From: Microbacterium flavum
Lineage (GTDB): Bacteria; Actinomycetota; Actinomycetes; Actinomycetales; Microbacteriaceae
Length of the DNA stretch: 64,000 nt
NCBI RefSeq assembly: GCF_018717645.1
Contig: NZ_JAFLHG010000006.1
Coordinates: 1-64,000 of the forward strand
Reading direction: 5' to 3'
Both the position numbers and the translations under genes were made by a program. Position 1 is the stretch's first letter, and every line of letters begins with the position of its first letter. This document shows, piece after piece, positions 16,603 to 25,449 of the stretch. The notes below the pieces were generated by a model, which saw nothing but the letters and a program-made list of their open reading frames with translations, had not been told where the DNA came from and made no database searches.

Positions 16603-18516
16603 TTGATTCAACCGATCGACTATTTCCTGGTCGCCTGGTTCGTGCTGGTCGCGATCAGCACGATCTGGGTCGGGGTGGACCAGTTCCGTCACAACCCGGA
16701 GCCGGCGGTGATGAAGTGGGGCTTCATCCTGGTCACCCTCTACCTGGGGCCGATCGGGGCGCTGCTGTATGTGCTCGCGGACAAGGAGCCACGGCCGGGA
16801 GAGCATGAGGAGTTCACCCGGCCGCTGTGGAAGCAGGGCATCGGCTCGACCATCCACTGCGTCGCGGGCGATGCCACCGGCATCATCGTCGCCGCCGTCG
16901 TCGTCGCGTCGCTGGGCCTGCCGATGTGGCTGGATCTGATCATCGAGTACGCCGCCGGGTTCGCGTTCGGGTTGTTCGTGTTCCAGGCCCTGTTCATGAA
17001 GAACATGATGGGCGGCAGCTACTGGCAGAACGTGCGCCGCTCGTTCCTGCCCGAGTTCATCAGCATGAACTTGATGATGGCGGGCATGGCGCCGGTGATG
17101 TCGCTGCTGATGATGGGCCGCGACATGCGGGCCATGCTGCCCACCGAGTTGCTGTTCTGGGCGGTGATGAGTTTCGGGATCGCGGTCGGGTTCGTGCTCG
17201 CTTACCCCGTGAACGTGTGGATGGTGAAGAAGGGCCTCAAGCACGGTCTGATGACCGTCCGCCCCCAGCCCGCCACCCACCCCCAGGAGCATGACGCGCA
17301 CGCGCAGCACAGCCCGCGGCCGGAGGCGCACGCCGGCCACGACCAGGCGGCGGGCTGTGCGTCGTCGCCGGGGTCGGGGCATGAGGCGCACCAGCCTTCT
17401 GGCGCCGGAGCGGTGACCGTGCCGCAGCTGACCGTGGTCGGCGCGTTCTCCGCGATCGCGCTCGTGGTCGGGATGGTCGCCCCCGCGAACGCCGTCAACA
17501 TGACTCTCAGCGCGCACGACGTCGGTGGGCTGATCATGCCGCCCGGGATGATCATGACCCGTGACACCCCCGCCGAGGCGATGCGGGACATGGCCGCCGT
17601 CGACCCGCGGGCCGCGACCGCCGCGTACGACGTGGACACCCGCGGTGATGAGGTGCTGGAACCTGCCCGCGTCGAGGACGGGGTGAGGGTGTTCGAGCTG
17701 ACCGTGTCGCAGATCCGCTGGGAGATCCTCCCCGGCGTCACCGTCGACGCGTACGCGTACAACGGGCAGATCCCGGGGCCTCGGCTGCAGGTCACCCAGG
17801 GCGACCGGATCCGCATCGACGTCACCAACGAGCTCGACGAGTCCACAACCGTGCACTGGCACGGCCTGGACGTGCCCAACGAGATGGACGGGCCCGCCGG
17901 GATCACCCAGGATCCCATCCAGCCCGGCGACACCTACCGGTACGAGTACACGGTGAAGCAGTGGGGCACGTTCTTCTACCACTCCCACGATCACGCCGAC
18001 CGGCAGCAGGCCCTCGGCCTGTACGGGGCGCTGATCATCGACCCCGCCGACCCTGGCCTGCAGCCGCCCGCCGATCGCGAGTACACGATCCAGCTGCAGG
18101 AGTGGCTGTCCCGGGAGGGACTGACCTATCCGGCGATGCCGATGGAAGGGGGCATGCCGAACTACTTCACCATCAACGGGAAGGCATACCCGGCCACCGA
18201 GACCATCGACATGAAGGTGGGCGAGACCCTCCGGGTGCGGTTCATCGGCTCGAACACCATCGACATCCATCCGATGCACATCCACGGCGGCCCGTTCACC
18301 GTCGTCGCCCGCGACGGGGCGGCCCTCACCACGGCGCAGCAGTTCCAGGCCGACACGATCAACGTCGGGCCTGGACAACGCTACGACGTGCTCTGGAACG
18401 CGCTCGAGCCCGGCCAGTGGCTCATCCACTGCCACATCAACCACCACACCACCAACAACAACGTCGAAACCGACGGCGCCGGCGGCCTGACCATGATCAT
18501 CAACGTCACCGAATAA
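16603..18516 (+). CDS. DUF4396-multicopper oxidase fusion protein
   Basis: About 637 residues from the TTG at 16603 (GGGAGAGG upstream; an in-frame GTG at 16567 lies before the predicted transcript start). Residues 1-215 are a DUF4396 membrane domain with several helices and a Met-rich MMAGMAPVMSLLMMGRDM. A His-rich linker and another helix follow, then a two-cupredoxin multicopper oxidase: HWHGLDVPNEMDG, FFYHSHDHADRQQ, HPMHIHG and HCHINHH. The type-1 axial position (HCHxxxHxxxx+1) is Asn where Met, Leu or Phe is usual. It probably oxidises Cu(I) or another substrate outside the cell, with the membrane part handling copper. A CsoR-type box controls it. Confidence 0.85.
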   Translation: MIQPIDYFLVAWFVLVAISTIWVGVDQFRHNPEPAVMKWGFILVTLYLGPIGALLYVLADKEPRPGEHEEFTRPLWKQGIGSTIHCVAGDATGIIVAAVVVASLGLPMWLDLIIEYAAGFAFGLFVFQALFMKNMMGGSYWQNVRRSFLPEFISMNLMMAGMAPVMSLLMMGRDMRAMLPTELLFWAVMSFGIAVGFVLAYPVNVWMVKKGLKHGLMTVRPQPATHPQEHDAHAQHSPRPEAHAGHDQAAGCASSPGSGHEAHQPSGAGAVTVPQLTVVGAFSAIALVVGMVAPANAVNMTLSAHDVGGLIMPPGMIMTRDTPAEAMRDMAAVDPRAATAAYDVDTRGDEVLEPARVEDGVRVFELTVSQIRWEILPGVTVDAYAYNGQIPGPRLQVTQGDRIRIDVTNELDESTTVHWHGLDVPNEMDGPAGITQDPIQPGDTYRYEYTVKQWGTFFYHSHDHADRQQALGLYGALIIDPADPGLQPPADREYTIQLQEWLSREGLTYPAMPMEGGMPNYFTINGKAYPATETIDMKVGETLRVRFIGSNTIDIHPMHIHGGPFTVVARDGAALTTAQQFQADTINVGPGQRYDVLWNALEPGQWLIHCHINHHTTNNNVETDGAGGLTMIINVTE

Positions 18517-18520
18517 CCCC

Positions 18521-18541
18521 TACGGGCCGAAGAAGCCCGCC
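18521..18541. terminator. Weak hairpin between convergent genes
   Basis: CGGGC (18523-18527) and GCCCG (18535-18539) with a 7-nt loop, just after the oxidase stop. No T-tract. The rest of the 180-bp gap to the convergent gene shows nothing clear. Confidence 0.3.
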
Positions 18542-18696
18542 GTCATCGCCGTTGCCGCGTCGAGTCACGTCCGCGCCCTCCGGCAGCACAGCATGCCGAG
18601 GCCAGGGGTGCCCAGCTGATCGTGCCCGACCGTTTCGGTTGCCGGGGGCCGAGATCGCCCGCCCGCCCGCAACGGGGCGCGGTGACCTCGCCGTGG

Positions 18697-20178
18697 TCAG
18701 GTGGTCGCGGGAGGGAGGACGCGTCGGCGGCGGGCGACGGTGACGGCCGCGGCGACCGTGAGCGCCGCCGAGACGGCGAGGAGCACGGCACCGAGGAGGA
18801 TCTGCCCCGGTGGCGGGGCGGCGGCGGTGACGGGCTGGTAGAGGTTGCGCTGCTGGCTCTGCGGGCCGGTGAGCTGCTGATCGACGGGCACCCACACTTC
18901 GAGGGTGCGTTCGCCGGTGGCGAACTGGGCGTACACGAACCACAGCCCCGGTGACGGCAGTGCCAGTTCCCCGGTGAAGGTACCGGGAGGCGGGGTGCCG
19001 GGTTGTGCGCGCAGCGGCGCGGTGAGGTCCTCTCCGGTGCGGCGGGCGACCAGACGGGACGGGGTGAGGTCGGTGTCGTCGGTGAGGCGGATGCCGGTGA
19101 TGGTGACGGTCATCTGTGCGGTGCCGTAGGCGGTGCCCTGGCCGGGGTCGTGCGCCTGCGCGGGTGGGGGCGGGGCGAGGGCGACCAGCAGAAGGGTGAG
19201 GGCCGCGGCCGCGCCGCCGGATCGGAGGCGAGTCCCCGGCCGCACGGTGAGGGCGATCATGCTGACGATGATCACCGTGGTGGTGCCGACGGCGGACCAG
19301 GCGACGGGGGTGGGTGGGACGCTGCTGATCCCGGTCCCGGAGGCCAGCAGTTGCAGGGTGGTCACGGCGAGGGCGGCCACCGGCCACCGCCACCGGGGGA
19401 CGGGCAGGGCCAGCAGGAAGAGCCCGGCCACCGCGACCGGCAGGTCGGGGGCGAGCCACCCAGAGGTGGTGAGCAGCACCCACAGCACCACCCGGAACAC
19501 CAGGTACACGGCGACGACGAGGACAAGGCGGGTGCGGCCGGGGACCAGGGTGGTGATCACCCATGCCGCGCCGAGCGTGGTCGCCAGCAGCAGCGGCAGG
19601 TACAGGGTCTCGGTGAACTGGGGCACGTCGGTGTCGTATTCCATCACGATGATCAGCGCCGCCCCCAGCACGCCTGCGGCCAGGGCGATCCGCGGCGGGG
19701 CGGGCACGTGCCGGTCGGTGCCGGTGAGCAGGCCGATCAGCACGCACAGGGTGCCGATCACCGACAGCAGGTGCGGGGGCGACCAGAGCACCGCGTCACG
19801 CCCGAACGCGGTGTGCCAGAACGCGTCGGCGGGCGCGGCCGCCGCGGTCGCGACCGCCGCAGCGACCGCGAGGGCGAACCCGGGAGTGCGGAACACGGCG
19901 GCCACGGATCGTGTCGCGGCCAGCCGCCGCCACCCCCAGCCGGCGATCACGACCCCGACGGTGAGGATCGACGCATACAGCAGCAGGTGCGGAGGGATGA
20001 AGGTGCTGTCCCGGCCGAGGGTGGTGTGCCAGGAGTCGTCCCAATACGCCGACCCAACCCCGGCGGCCGCGGCCGCCGCGGCGACCCAGACGCCCCCTGC
20101 CCCCAGCGCCGGGGAACCGCGGGCCGGGTCCGGCTCGGACGGGATGGGGGCGCGGTCACGGCTGCCGTGTGGTCGCAT
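18697..20178 (-). CDS. Multi-pass membrane protein with C-terminal extracytoplasmic domain, unknown function
   Basis: A 493-residue protein with about ten hydrophobic helices over residues 28-345. The N-terminal half has two related segments: YWDDSWHTTLGRDSTFIPPH and AFWHTAFGRDAVLWSPPHLL share the pattern W-H-T-x-x-G-R-D and PPHLL, so an internal duplication with paired histidines is likely. A soluble stretch (about 350-455) begins AHDPGQG and looks like a beta-sandwich of the YtkA/FixH kind (weak inference). A last helix and an Arg-rich tail follow. The paired His could bind metal or heme. It lies 96 bp after ccdA on the same strand. Confidence 0.6.
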   Translation of the reverse strand: MRPHGSRDRAPIPSEPDPARGSPALGAGGVWVAAAAAAAGVGSAYWDDSWHTTLGRDSTFIPPHLLLYASILTVGVVIAGWGWRRLAATRSVAAVFRTPGFALAVAAAVATAAAAPADAFWHTAFGRDAVLWSPPHLLSVIGTLCVLIGLLTGTDRHVPAPPRIALAAGVLGAALIIVMEYDTDVPQFTETLYLPLLLATTLGAAWVITTLVPGRTRLVLVVAVYLVFRVVLWVLLTTSGWLAPDLPVAVAGLFLLALPVPRWRWPVAALAVTTLQLLASGTGISSVPPTPVAWSAVGTTTVIIVSMIALTVRPGTRLRSGGAAAALTLLLVALAPPPPAQAHDPGQGTAYGTAQMTVTITGIRLTDDTDLTPSRLVARRTGEDLTAPLRAQPGTPPPGTFTGELALPSPGLWFVYAQFATGERTLEVWVPVDQQLTGPQSQQRNLYQPVTAAAPPPGQILLGAVLLAVSAALTVAAAVTVARRRRVLPPATT

Positions 20179-20238
20179 GGTCTGTCCTTTCTGTGATGCG
20201 GCAGGGAGCCGGTCCGGCCCTGGCGGCTAACGCCATGG

Positions 20239-20261
20239 CCCCGCTCCCGGCGGCAGCGGGG
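20239..20261 (-). terminator. Terminator of the envelope operon
   Basis: CCCCGCT (20239-20245) and AGCGGGG (20255-20261) form a 7-bp GC stem with a 9-nt loop, 14 bp after the ccdA stop. No U-tract is visible, as is common in high-GC actinobacteria. Confidence 0.5.
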
Positions 20262-20274
20262 TGTTAGAGGTGTG

Positions 20275-21003
20275 TTAGAGGGGGAGCACGGTGGCTCCGA
20301 TGAGGTTCTGGATGCTGGAGGTGAGGAGTGTCCAGGCTCCGCTGATCATCGCGATGCCGGTGGCGATCATGAGGACCCCGCCGGTGATGTTGATGGTGCG
20401 GATGTGGCGGCGCAGGAACGTGATGCTTCCGGTGGCCCAGTTCAGGCCGGCGGCGGCGGCGATGAAGGGCAACCCCAGGCCCAGGCAGTAGGTGACGGCG
20501 AGGAGGGCGCCGCGGGCGGGGTTGCCGGTGGTGAGGCTGAGGGCGGAGATCGCGGCGAGGGTGGGGCCCAGGCACGGGGTCCAGCCGAGCCCGAACGCGA
20601 TGCCGAGCAGGGGAGCTCCGGCCAGCCCGCTGGGTGGGTGGATGGCGGGTTTCGCGGTGCGTTGGAAGAGCCGGAACACGCCGAGGAACACGAGCCCCAT
20701 CAGCAGGACCACGATCCCGAGGATGCGGGTGAGGAGATCTTGCCAGCGGATGAGCCAGGCCCCCAGGGCGCCGAACGCGGCCCCGTAGCCGATGAACAGG
20801 ACGGAGAAGCCGAGGGTGAACAGTCCGGTCCCGGCCAGCGCCCGCCACCGGGAGACCCCCGCGGTGGTGGTGGTGCCGGTGAGGTAGCCGAGGTAGCCGG
20901 GCACGAGGGGGAGCACGCAGGGGGAGGCGAAGGACACCAGCCCGGCGAGGAGGGCTAGGGGGAGGGCGGCCCAGATGCTGCCGGCGGTGATGATCTCCCC
21001 CAT
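20275..21003 (-). CDS. ccdA: CcdA/DsbD-type thiol-electron transporter
   Basis: A 242-residue six-helix membrane protein that passes electrons from cytosolic thioredoxin to extracytoplasmic thiol proteins. The two redox cysteines stand in FASPCVLPLVPGY (helix 1) and GWTPCLGPT (helix 4), the defining CcdA motifs. The start overlaps the stop of the TlpA-like gene by TGATG, so donor and acceptor are coupled. Last gene of the leftward M23-lgt-resB-ccs-tlpA-ccdA operon. Role: keeping cytochrome c or copper-protein cysteines reduced. Confidence 0.88.
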   Translation of the reverse strand: MGEIITAGSIWAALPLALLAGLVSFASPCVLPLVPGYLGYLTGTTTTAGVSRWRALAGTGLFTLGFSVLFIGYGAAFGALGAWLIRWQDLLTRILGIVVLLMGLVFLGVFRLFQRTAKPAIHPPSGLAGAPLLGIAFGLGWTPCLGPTLAAISALSLTTGNPARGALLAVTYCLGLGLPFIAAAAGLNWATGSITFLRRHIRTINITGGVLMIATGIAMISGAWTLLTSSIQNLIGATVLPL

Positions 21004-21632
21004 CAGGGGCTCGTCTCGGCGAGGACGGTGTCGATGAGGGCGGCGAGGGTGGTGCGGGTAGGCAGTTGCCCGATGATGCGGGCGGCCATCCGGCCGGTGC
21101 GGTCCAGGACGATTGTGGTGGGCACGGCGCCGGGGGCGGCTTTCCCGGCGAACGCGGCTTGCACCGTGCCGGTGGTGGCGTCCAGGATCGACGGGTAGGT
21201 GATGCCGAACTGGTTCTCGAACGCGGCGGCGGTGTCGGCGCTGTCGCGCACGTTGACGCCGATGAACACGACACCGTCGGGCTGGTAGGTCTGGGCGAGG
21301 GCTTCCAGGTCGGGCGCTTCGGCACGGCAGGGCGGGCAGGCGGCGTACCAGAAGTTCACCACGACGACCGAGCCCGCCCACGCGGTGGAATCCGCCTGCT
21401 CCCCGGTGTCGGTGGTGCCGGTGAAGGCGACCGGGTCGTCGCGCCGGTCGGCGGGGATCTCCCGCACGGTCTCGTCCGCGGACAGATACCCCGGGGACGG
21501 GGAGGAAGACAACAGGCCGGGCGTCTGGGCGATGCACCCGGCCAGGAGCAGGGCGAGCACGCCGAGCACGGCGACCGCGGCGGCGGTGACGGCGCGGCGG
21601 GGTGGGCGTGTCAGGGCGGTGGGGGTGCGCAT
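21003..21632 (-). CDS. TlpA/ResA-like thioredoxin-fold lipoprotein
   Basis: A 209-residue protein with a lipoprotein signal (LGVLALLLAGC, acylated Cys about 32) and a thioredoxin domain with the active site NFWYAACPPCRAEAP (CPPC, about residues 98-101) and the cis-Pro region GAVPTTIVLD. Such proteins reduce apocytochrome c or cuproprotein thiols outside the membrane, recharged by CcdA, which is the next gene. Its lipidation would rely on Lgt, encoded three genes upstream in the same operon. Confidence 0.87.
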   Translation of the reverse strand: MRTPTALTRPPRRAVTAAAVAVLGVLALLLAGCIAQTPGLLSSSPSPGYLSADETVREIPADRRDDPVAFTGTTDTGEQADSTAWAGSVVVVNFWYAACPPCRAEAPDLEALAQTYQPDGVVFIGVNVRDSADTAAAFENQFGITYPSILDATTGTVQAAFAGKAAPGAVPTTIVLDRTGRMAARIIGQLPTRTTLAALIDTVLAETSP

Positions 21633-21652
21633 GCGGGGATCACTCCGGTCGG

Positions 21653-21928
21653 TCAGGTGTTCGTGCTCTTGCTGGTGGGGCGGCGGCGGCCGGCGAGGAT
21701 CGCGCCGGTGATCAGCAGCAGCGCCCCGGTCGGGTACCCGGCGACCAGGTCGAGCCAGCCGGGGGGCTGGCCGGGGCCGAACACTTCCAGGTGCGCGAGC
21801 CAGTGGATGATCGCGACGATCGCGCCGGCGGCCATCAGGGCCTGGCCGACCCGGACGAGCAGTCGGTGTCGCCGCCAGGCGCGTTGCGGGTCCTCAGCCG
21901 GGGCGGGTCGGGGGGTGGTGCGGGTCAT
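21653..21928 (-). CDS. Small two-helix membrane protein
   Basis: A 91-residue protein with hydrophobic segments at about 26-44 (VGQALMAAGAIVAIIHWLAHL) and 62-80. AGGAC is suitably placed before the ATG. It lies between the ResC-type and TlpA-like genes with gaps of 20-27 bp, so it is part of the operon. Small proteins of this kind are common beside actinobacterial cytochrome c maturation genes, but I know no assigned function. Confidence 0.65.
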   Translation of the reverse strand: MTRTTPRPAPAEDPQRAWRRHRLLVRVGQALMAAGAIVAIIHWLAHLEVFGPGQPPGWLDLVAGYPTGALLLITGAILAGRRRPTSKSTNT

Positions 21929-21955
21929 GAGCGGGGTCCTTTCGCAGGGGGCGGG

Positions 21956-22951
21956 TCACAGTCCGGAGTAGGAGTGCAGGCCGGTGAAGAAGACGTTGAC
22001 GACGCCGAAGTTGAACAGCACGGCGGCGAAGCCGACGATGCACAGCCAGGCGGCGCGGGTGCCGGCCCAGCCGCGGGTGGCGGTGGCGTGCAGGTATCCG
22101 GCGTAAAGCACCCAGATGATGAACGTCCACACCTCTTTCACGTCCCACCCCCAGAACCTGCCCCAGGCGCGGCCGGCCCAGATCGCCCCGGCGATCAGGG
22201 TGAAGGTCCACAGGATGAACCCGACGATCGTCAGCCGGTATGCGAGCCGGTCCAGATCCTCCGGCCCGGGCAGACTGTCACGCAGCCGGGTGAGCCGGGA
22301 GGGGCGACCCCGGCGGCGGGTGGTGAGCAGGTAGGTGAGGGAGACGAGGAACGCGAGCCCGAAGAACGCGGTCGCCAGCAGCGCGACCAGCACGTGGATG
22401 ACCAGCCACCCGGATTGCAGGGCGGGCATCAGGGGGACGACGGGGACGTAGAAGCTGACCGTCGCGACGCCGAGCAGCAGCACGGTCAGCCCGAGCACGG
22501 CGCTGCCCAGGTACGCCAACCGCACCCGCAGCGACACGGCCAGGAAAGTGGCGATGATCAGCGCGGTGCCGGTGAGGGAGAACTCGAACATGTTCGCCCA
22601 CGGCACCCGGTCCGCGGCGACCCCGCGCAGCACCACCCCGGCAAGATGGAACACCCAGCCCAGCACGGTCAACGCGAACCCGACCCGCGCCGCCTTCCCC
22701 GCACCCCGTCCGCCACCCGGGACAGCGGCGGCGGGTGTGGTGTCGGGGGCGGGGGTGGGGGGTGTGCCTGCCAGGTTCGGGTCGGTGGTGCGGGTGGCGC
22801 CGGCGGTGACCGGCACCCGGGCGGTGACCGGGACGGCAGGGGTGCTGGCGCGGCGGGCGAGGTGAAGGGTGTAGGCGACGAACGCGGCGGCGTAGATCGC
22901 GATCGCGGAGTACACCAGCAGCAGGGACAGGGCGTCAAGGAACGGGGTCAT
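21956..22951 (-). CDS. Cytochrome c assembly protein ResC/CcsA type (CcsB in actinobacteria)
   Basis: A 331-residue membrane protein with about eight helices; residues 40-80 are a Pro/Thr-rich insert. The heme-handling tryptophan-rich motif is present as WGRFWGWDVKEVWTF, with histidines in flanking helices. With ResB it forms the system II heme lyase that attaches heme to CxxCH apocytochromes outside the cell. The start lies 17 bp inside the resB 3' end, so the two are coupled. No cytochrome c gene is in the window; a cysteine-pair or cuproprotein client is possible. Confidence 0.88.
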   Translation of the reverse strand: MTPFLDALSLLLVYSAIAIYAAAFVAYTLHLARRASTPAVPVTARVPVTAGATRTTDPNLAGTPPTPAPDTTPAAAVPGGGRGAGKAARVGFALTVLGWVFHLAGVVLRGVAADRVPWANMFEFSLTGTALIIATFLAVSLRVRLAYLGSAVLGLTVLLLGVATVSFYVPVVPLMPALQSGWLVIHVLVALLATAFFGLAFLVSLTYLLTTRRRGRPSRLTRLRDSLPGPEDLDRLAYRLTIVGFILWTFTLIAGAIWAGRAWGRFWGWDVKEVWTFIIWVLYAGYLHATATRGWAGTRAAWLCIVGFAAVLFNFGVVNVFFTGLHSYSGL

Positions 22952-24581
22952 CAGAGCCTCCTCGAGGGGGTGTGGGGGTCGGGGTGAGGCGGGTGGCGAG
23001 GGTGTCGACGGTGGGTTGCAGGCGGGGGTCGTCGCCGCGGGCGAGCCCGGCGACCTCCAGCACCGTGCCGCCGCGGCGGCCGGTGGTTGTGCGGACCCAG
23101 AGGCGGCGGCGGGGCACGAACAGGGACAGGGCCAGCCCGGCCATCGCGGCGACCGCGGCGATCAGGGTGGGGGTCTGGGTGGGGTCGGCGGCGATCTCCA
23201 GCGACGCGAACCGGGGGATCGGGCCGAGCTCGATCGTGCCCAGCCCGTCCGGCAGCGGAACCGGGGTGCCGGGGACCAGCTGCAGGGCGGGGGTGGGGGT
23301 GCCGCGCCCGGCGATCTGGGTGAGGGTGCTGGTATCCAGTGCGTACACCGACACCGGGACCCCGGTGTTCAGGCCCAGGTCGCCGACGTACACGTTGAAG
23401 GTGACGACCGGGTCCAGCAGGTCCGGGTAGCTGGACGCGAACGCCCCAGAGGCGGTGGTCGCGCGGGTGGGGTACAGCATCCCGACCAGGCCGACCTGCT
23501 CGGCCAGCCCGTCGGGAACCTTCACGATCCCCAGGCTGGTCAAATTCGCGTCCTGCGGCAGGAACGGGACCGTGTCACGGAACACGATCTTCCCGGCCGG
23601 GTTTCGGACGGTGAGGGTGGGGGCGTACCCGTTGCCGAGCAGATAGATGTCGGTGCCAGCCACCGACAGCGGCTCGTTGACCCGGATGCTGGAGGCCTGC
23701 CGGGTGCCGCCAGTGGTGGTCGTGACCTGCGCGTCGAACGTCTTCGGCATGCCGAGCGCGTTGACGTTGTCCAGGACGTAGTCGACGCGGAACCGGTCCA
23801 GGGTGAGGGAGAACGTCGGGATCTGCGTGTCAGTGATGAACCGGCCGGCGGTGAACGAGTCGTACGCGATCCGGGTGGACGCGAACGTCTGCCCCTCCAC
23901 CAGCACCCGCTGCCCGGTGAACCGGAACCCGCCGCCGACGCCGACCACGACCAGCACCGCCAGCAGCGCCACGTGGAACAGCAGGTTCCCGGTCTCCCGC
24001 AGGTAGCCGCGCTCGGCTGCGACCGAGTCCCGTCCGTCGTCGCCGCGGACCCGGCGGGTGCGGTACCGCTGCCGGCGCAGCGCCTTCTCGGCCGCGTCCA
24101 AGACCGCACCGGGGGGCGTGTCGGGGAGGACGCGGCGGGTGTGGGCGGGCAGGCGGGACAGGTTGCGGGGGGTGGCCGGGGGCGGGGCGAGCAGCGCGGT
24201 CAGGTGGTGGCGGATGCGGGGGATGACGCAGCCGATCAGCGACGCGAACAGCAGCAGGTAGATCGCGGAGAACCACACCGACCCGAACACGTCGTGCAGC
24301 TGCAGCAGGTCCACCGCCCACATCCAGCCCGGGTTGGTCTTGTCGAACTGAATCACCCCGTTCGGGTCGGAGGAGCGTTGCGGGATCAACGACCCGGGGA
24401 TCGCGGCCACCGCGAGCAGCAGCAACAACACCAGGGCGGTGCGCATGCTGGTCAGCTGCCGCCACGCCCACCGCGCCCACCCCGACACGCTCAGGCGCGG
24501 ATTCGTGGGCTCGTCCACCGGCCGGTCGACGTGATCGGCGGGCAGCTGCGGGGCCTGCTCACTGCGGATCGACACGCGCAT
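22935..24581 (-). CDS. resB: Cytochrome c biogenesis protein ResB
   Basis: A 548-residue ResB-family protein. Three helices near the N-terminus (about 48-65, 95-120 and 190-210), a large extracytoplasmic domain (about 220-450) and a final helix (about 465-490) give the family topology. The N-terminal LTSMRTALVLLLLLAVAAIPGSLIPQ is characteristic. It partners the ResC-type protein encoded next. It overlaps lgt by 23 bp upstream. This may be a second copy beside a core resBC. Confidence 0.87.
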   Translation of the reverse strand: MRVSIRSEQAPQLPADHVDRPVDEPTNPRLSVSGWARWAWRQLTSMRTALVLLLLLAVAAIPGSLIPQRSSDPNGVIQFDKTNPGWMWAVDLLQLHDVFGSVWFSAIYLLLFASLIGCVIPRIRHHLTALLAPPPATPRNLSRLPAHTRRVLPDTPPGAVLDAAEKALRRQRYRTRRVRGDDGRDSVAAERGYLRETGNLLFHVALLAVLVVVGVGGGFRFTGQRVLVEGQTFASTRIAYDSFTAGRFITDTQIPTFSLTLDRFRVDYVLDNVNALGMPKTFDAQVTTTTGGTRQASSIRVNEPLSVAGTDIYLLGNGYAPTLTVRNPAGKIVFRDTVPFLPQDANLTSLGIVKVPDGLAEQVGLVGMLYPTRATTASGAFASSYPDLLDPVVTFNVYVGDLGLNTGVPVSVYALDTSTLTQIAGRGTPTPALQLVPGTPVPLPDGLGTIELGPIPRFASLEIAADPTQTPTLIAAVAAMAGLALSLFVPRRRLWVRTTTGRRGGTVLEVAGLARGDDPRLQPTVDTLATRLTPTPTPPRGGSDDPVP

Positions 24582-25449
24582 CCCCCCTCCCCTGGACGGG
24601 TGCGCGGCGGCGGGCGCGCCAGGAGGCGTGGGCGAGCAGCCCGACCCCCAATGCCGCGGCCACCAGGGCGGTGAGCACGTTCGCTTTCAGCCCGCCGGCG
24701 AGCAGCTCGGTGGGATCCAGCCGGATGGACTCCAGCGCCGCCCGCCCTGCCCCGTACCACAGCAGGTACACGCCCAGACTCCGCCCGGCGCCCAACGTAA
24801 TCCGGCCGTGCCGGCGGCGGTGATGCTCGAGCAGCACGATCACGGCGGCACCGGCCAGGTTCCACAGCAGCTCGTACAGGAACAGCGGATGAAACAGGGT
24901 CCCCGCCGGGGTCCCCGGCGGGATCGCGGGAGCTGAGGGGTCGATCTGCAGCCCCCACGGCAAGGTGGTGGGTGGGCCGAACAGTTCCTGGTTGAAGTAG
25001 TTCCCCAGCCGCCCCACCGCCTGGGCGACCAGCATCCCCGGGGCGAGCGCGTCCAGGAACAGCAGCACCGGGATCCCGGCGCGACGGGTGGTGATCACGA
25101 TCCCTACCAGCCCGCCCAGGATCGCGCCGAAGATCGCGATCCCGCCCTCCCAGATGTAGAGCACCCGCCACAGGTCCGCGCCAGGGAAGAAGTAGTCGCC
25201 CGGATGGGTGAGCACATGGTAGATCCGGGCGCCGAGGATCCCGAACGGCACCGCCCACATCGCCACATCCACCACGGCCCCGGCCGGATGCCCGACCGCC
25301 CGCAACCGACGGCCGGTGATCAGCACCGCCAGCACGATCCCGGCCAGGATCGCCAGCGCGTAGAACCGAATCTGGAACGGCCCGACCTGTACGAAGCTGA
25401 TCCCCGGGCTCGGGATCAGCGCCGGAGCCACAATGAGGAGTGCGTCCAT
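24559..25449 (-). CDS. lgt: Prolipoprotein diacylglyceryl transferase Lgt
   Basis: A 296-residue seven-helix enzyme that transfers diacylglycerol from phosphatidylglycerol to lipobox cysteines. Family signatures: FYALAILAGIVLAV, GARIYHVLTH, YIWEGGIAIFGAILGG and the essential AQAVGRLGNYFNQELFG. The start overlaps the M23 peptidase stop (TGATG). The chromosome almost certainly encodes another Lgt, so this copy looks dedicated to the island, which encodes at least four lipobox-type precursors (TlpA-like, DUF305, beta-propeller, Tat oxidase). Confidence 0.9.
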   Translation of the reverse strand: MDALLIVAPALIPSPGISFVQVGPFQIRFYALAILAGIVLAVLITGRRLRAVGHPAGAVVDVAMWAVPFGILGARIYHVLTHPGDYFFPGADLWRVLYIWEGGIAIFGAILGGLVGIVITTRRAGIPVLLFLDALAPGMLVAQAVGRLGNYFNQELFGPPTTLPWGLQIDPSAPAIPPGTPAGTLFHPLFLYELLWNLAGAAVIVLLEHHRRRHGRITLGAGRSLGVYLLWYGAGRAALESIRLDPTELLAGGLKANVLTALVAAALGVGLLAHASWRARRRAPVQGRGDARVDPQ

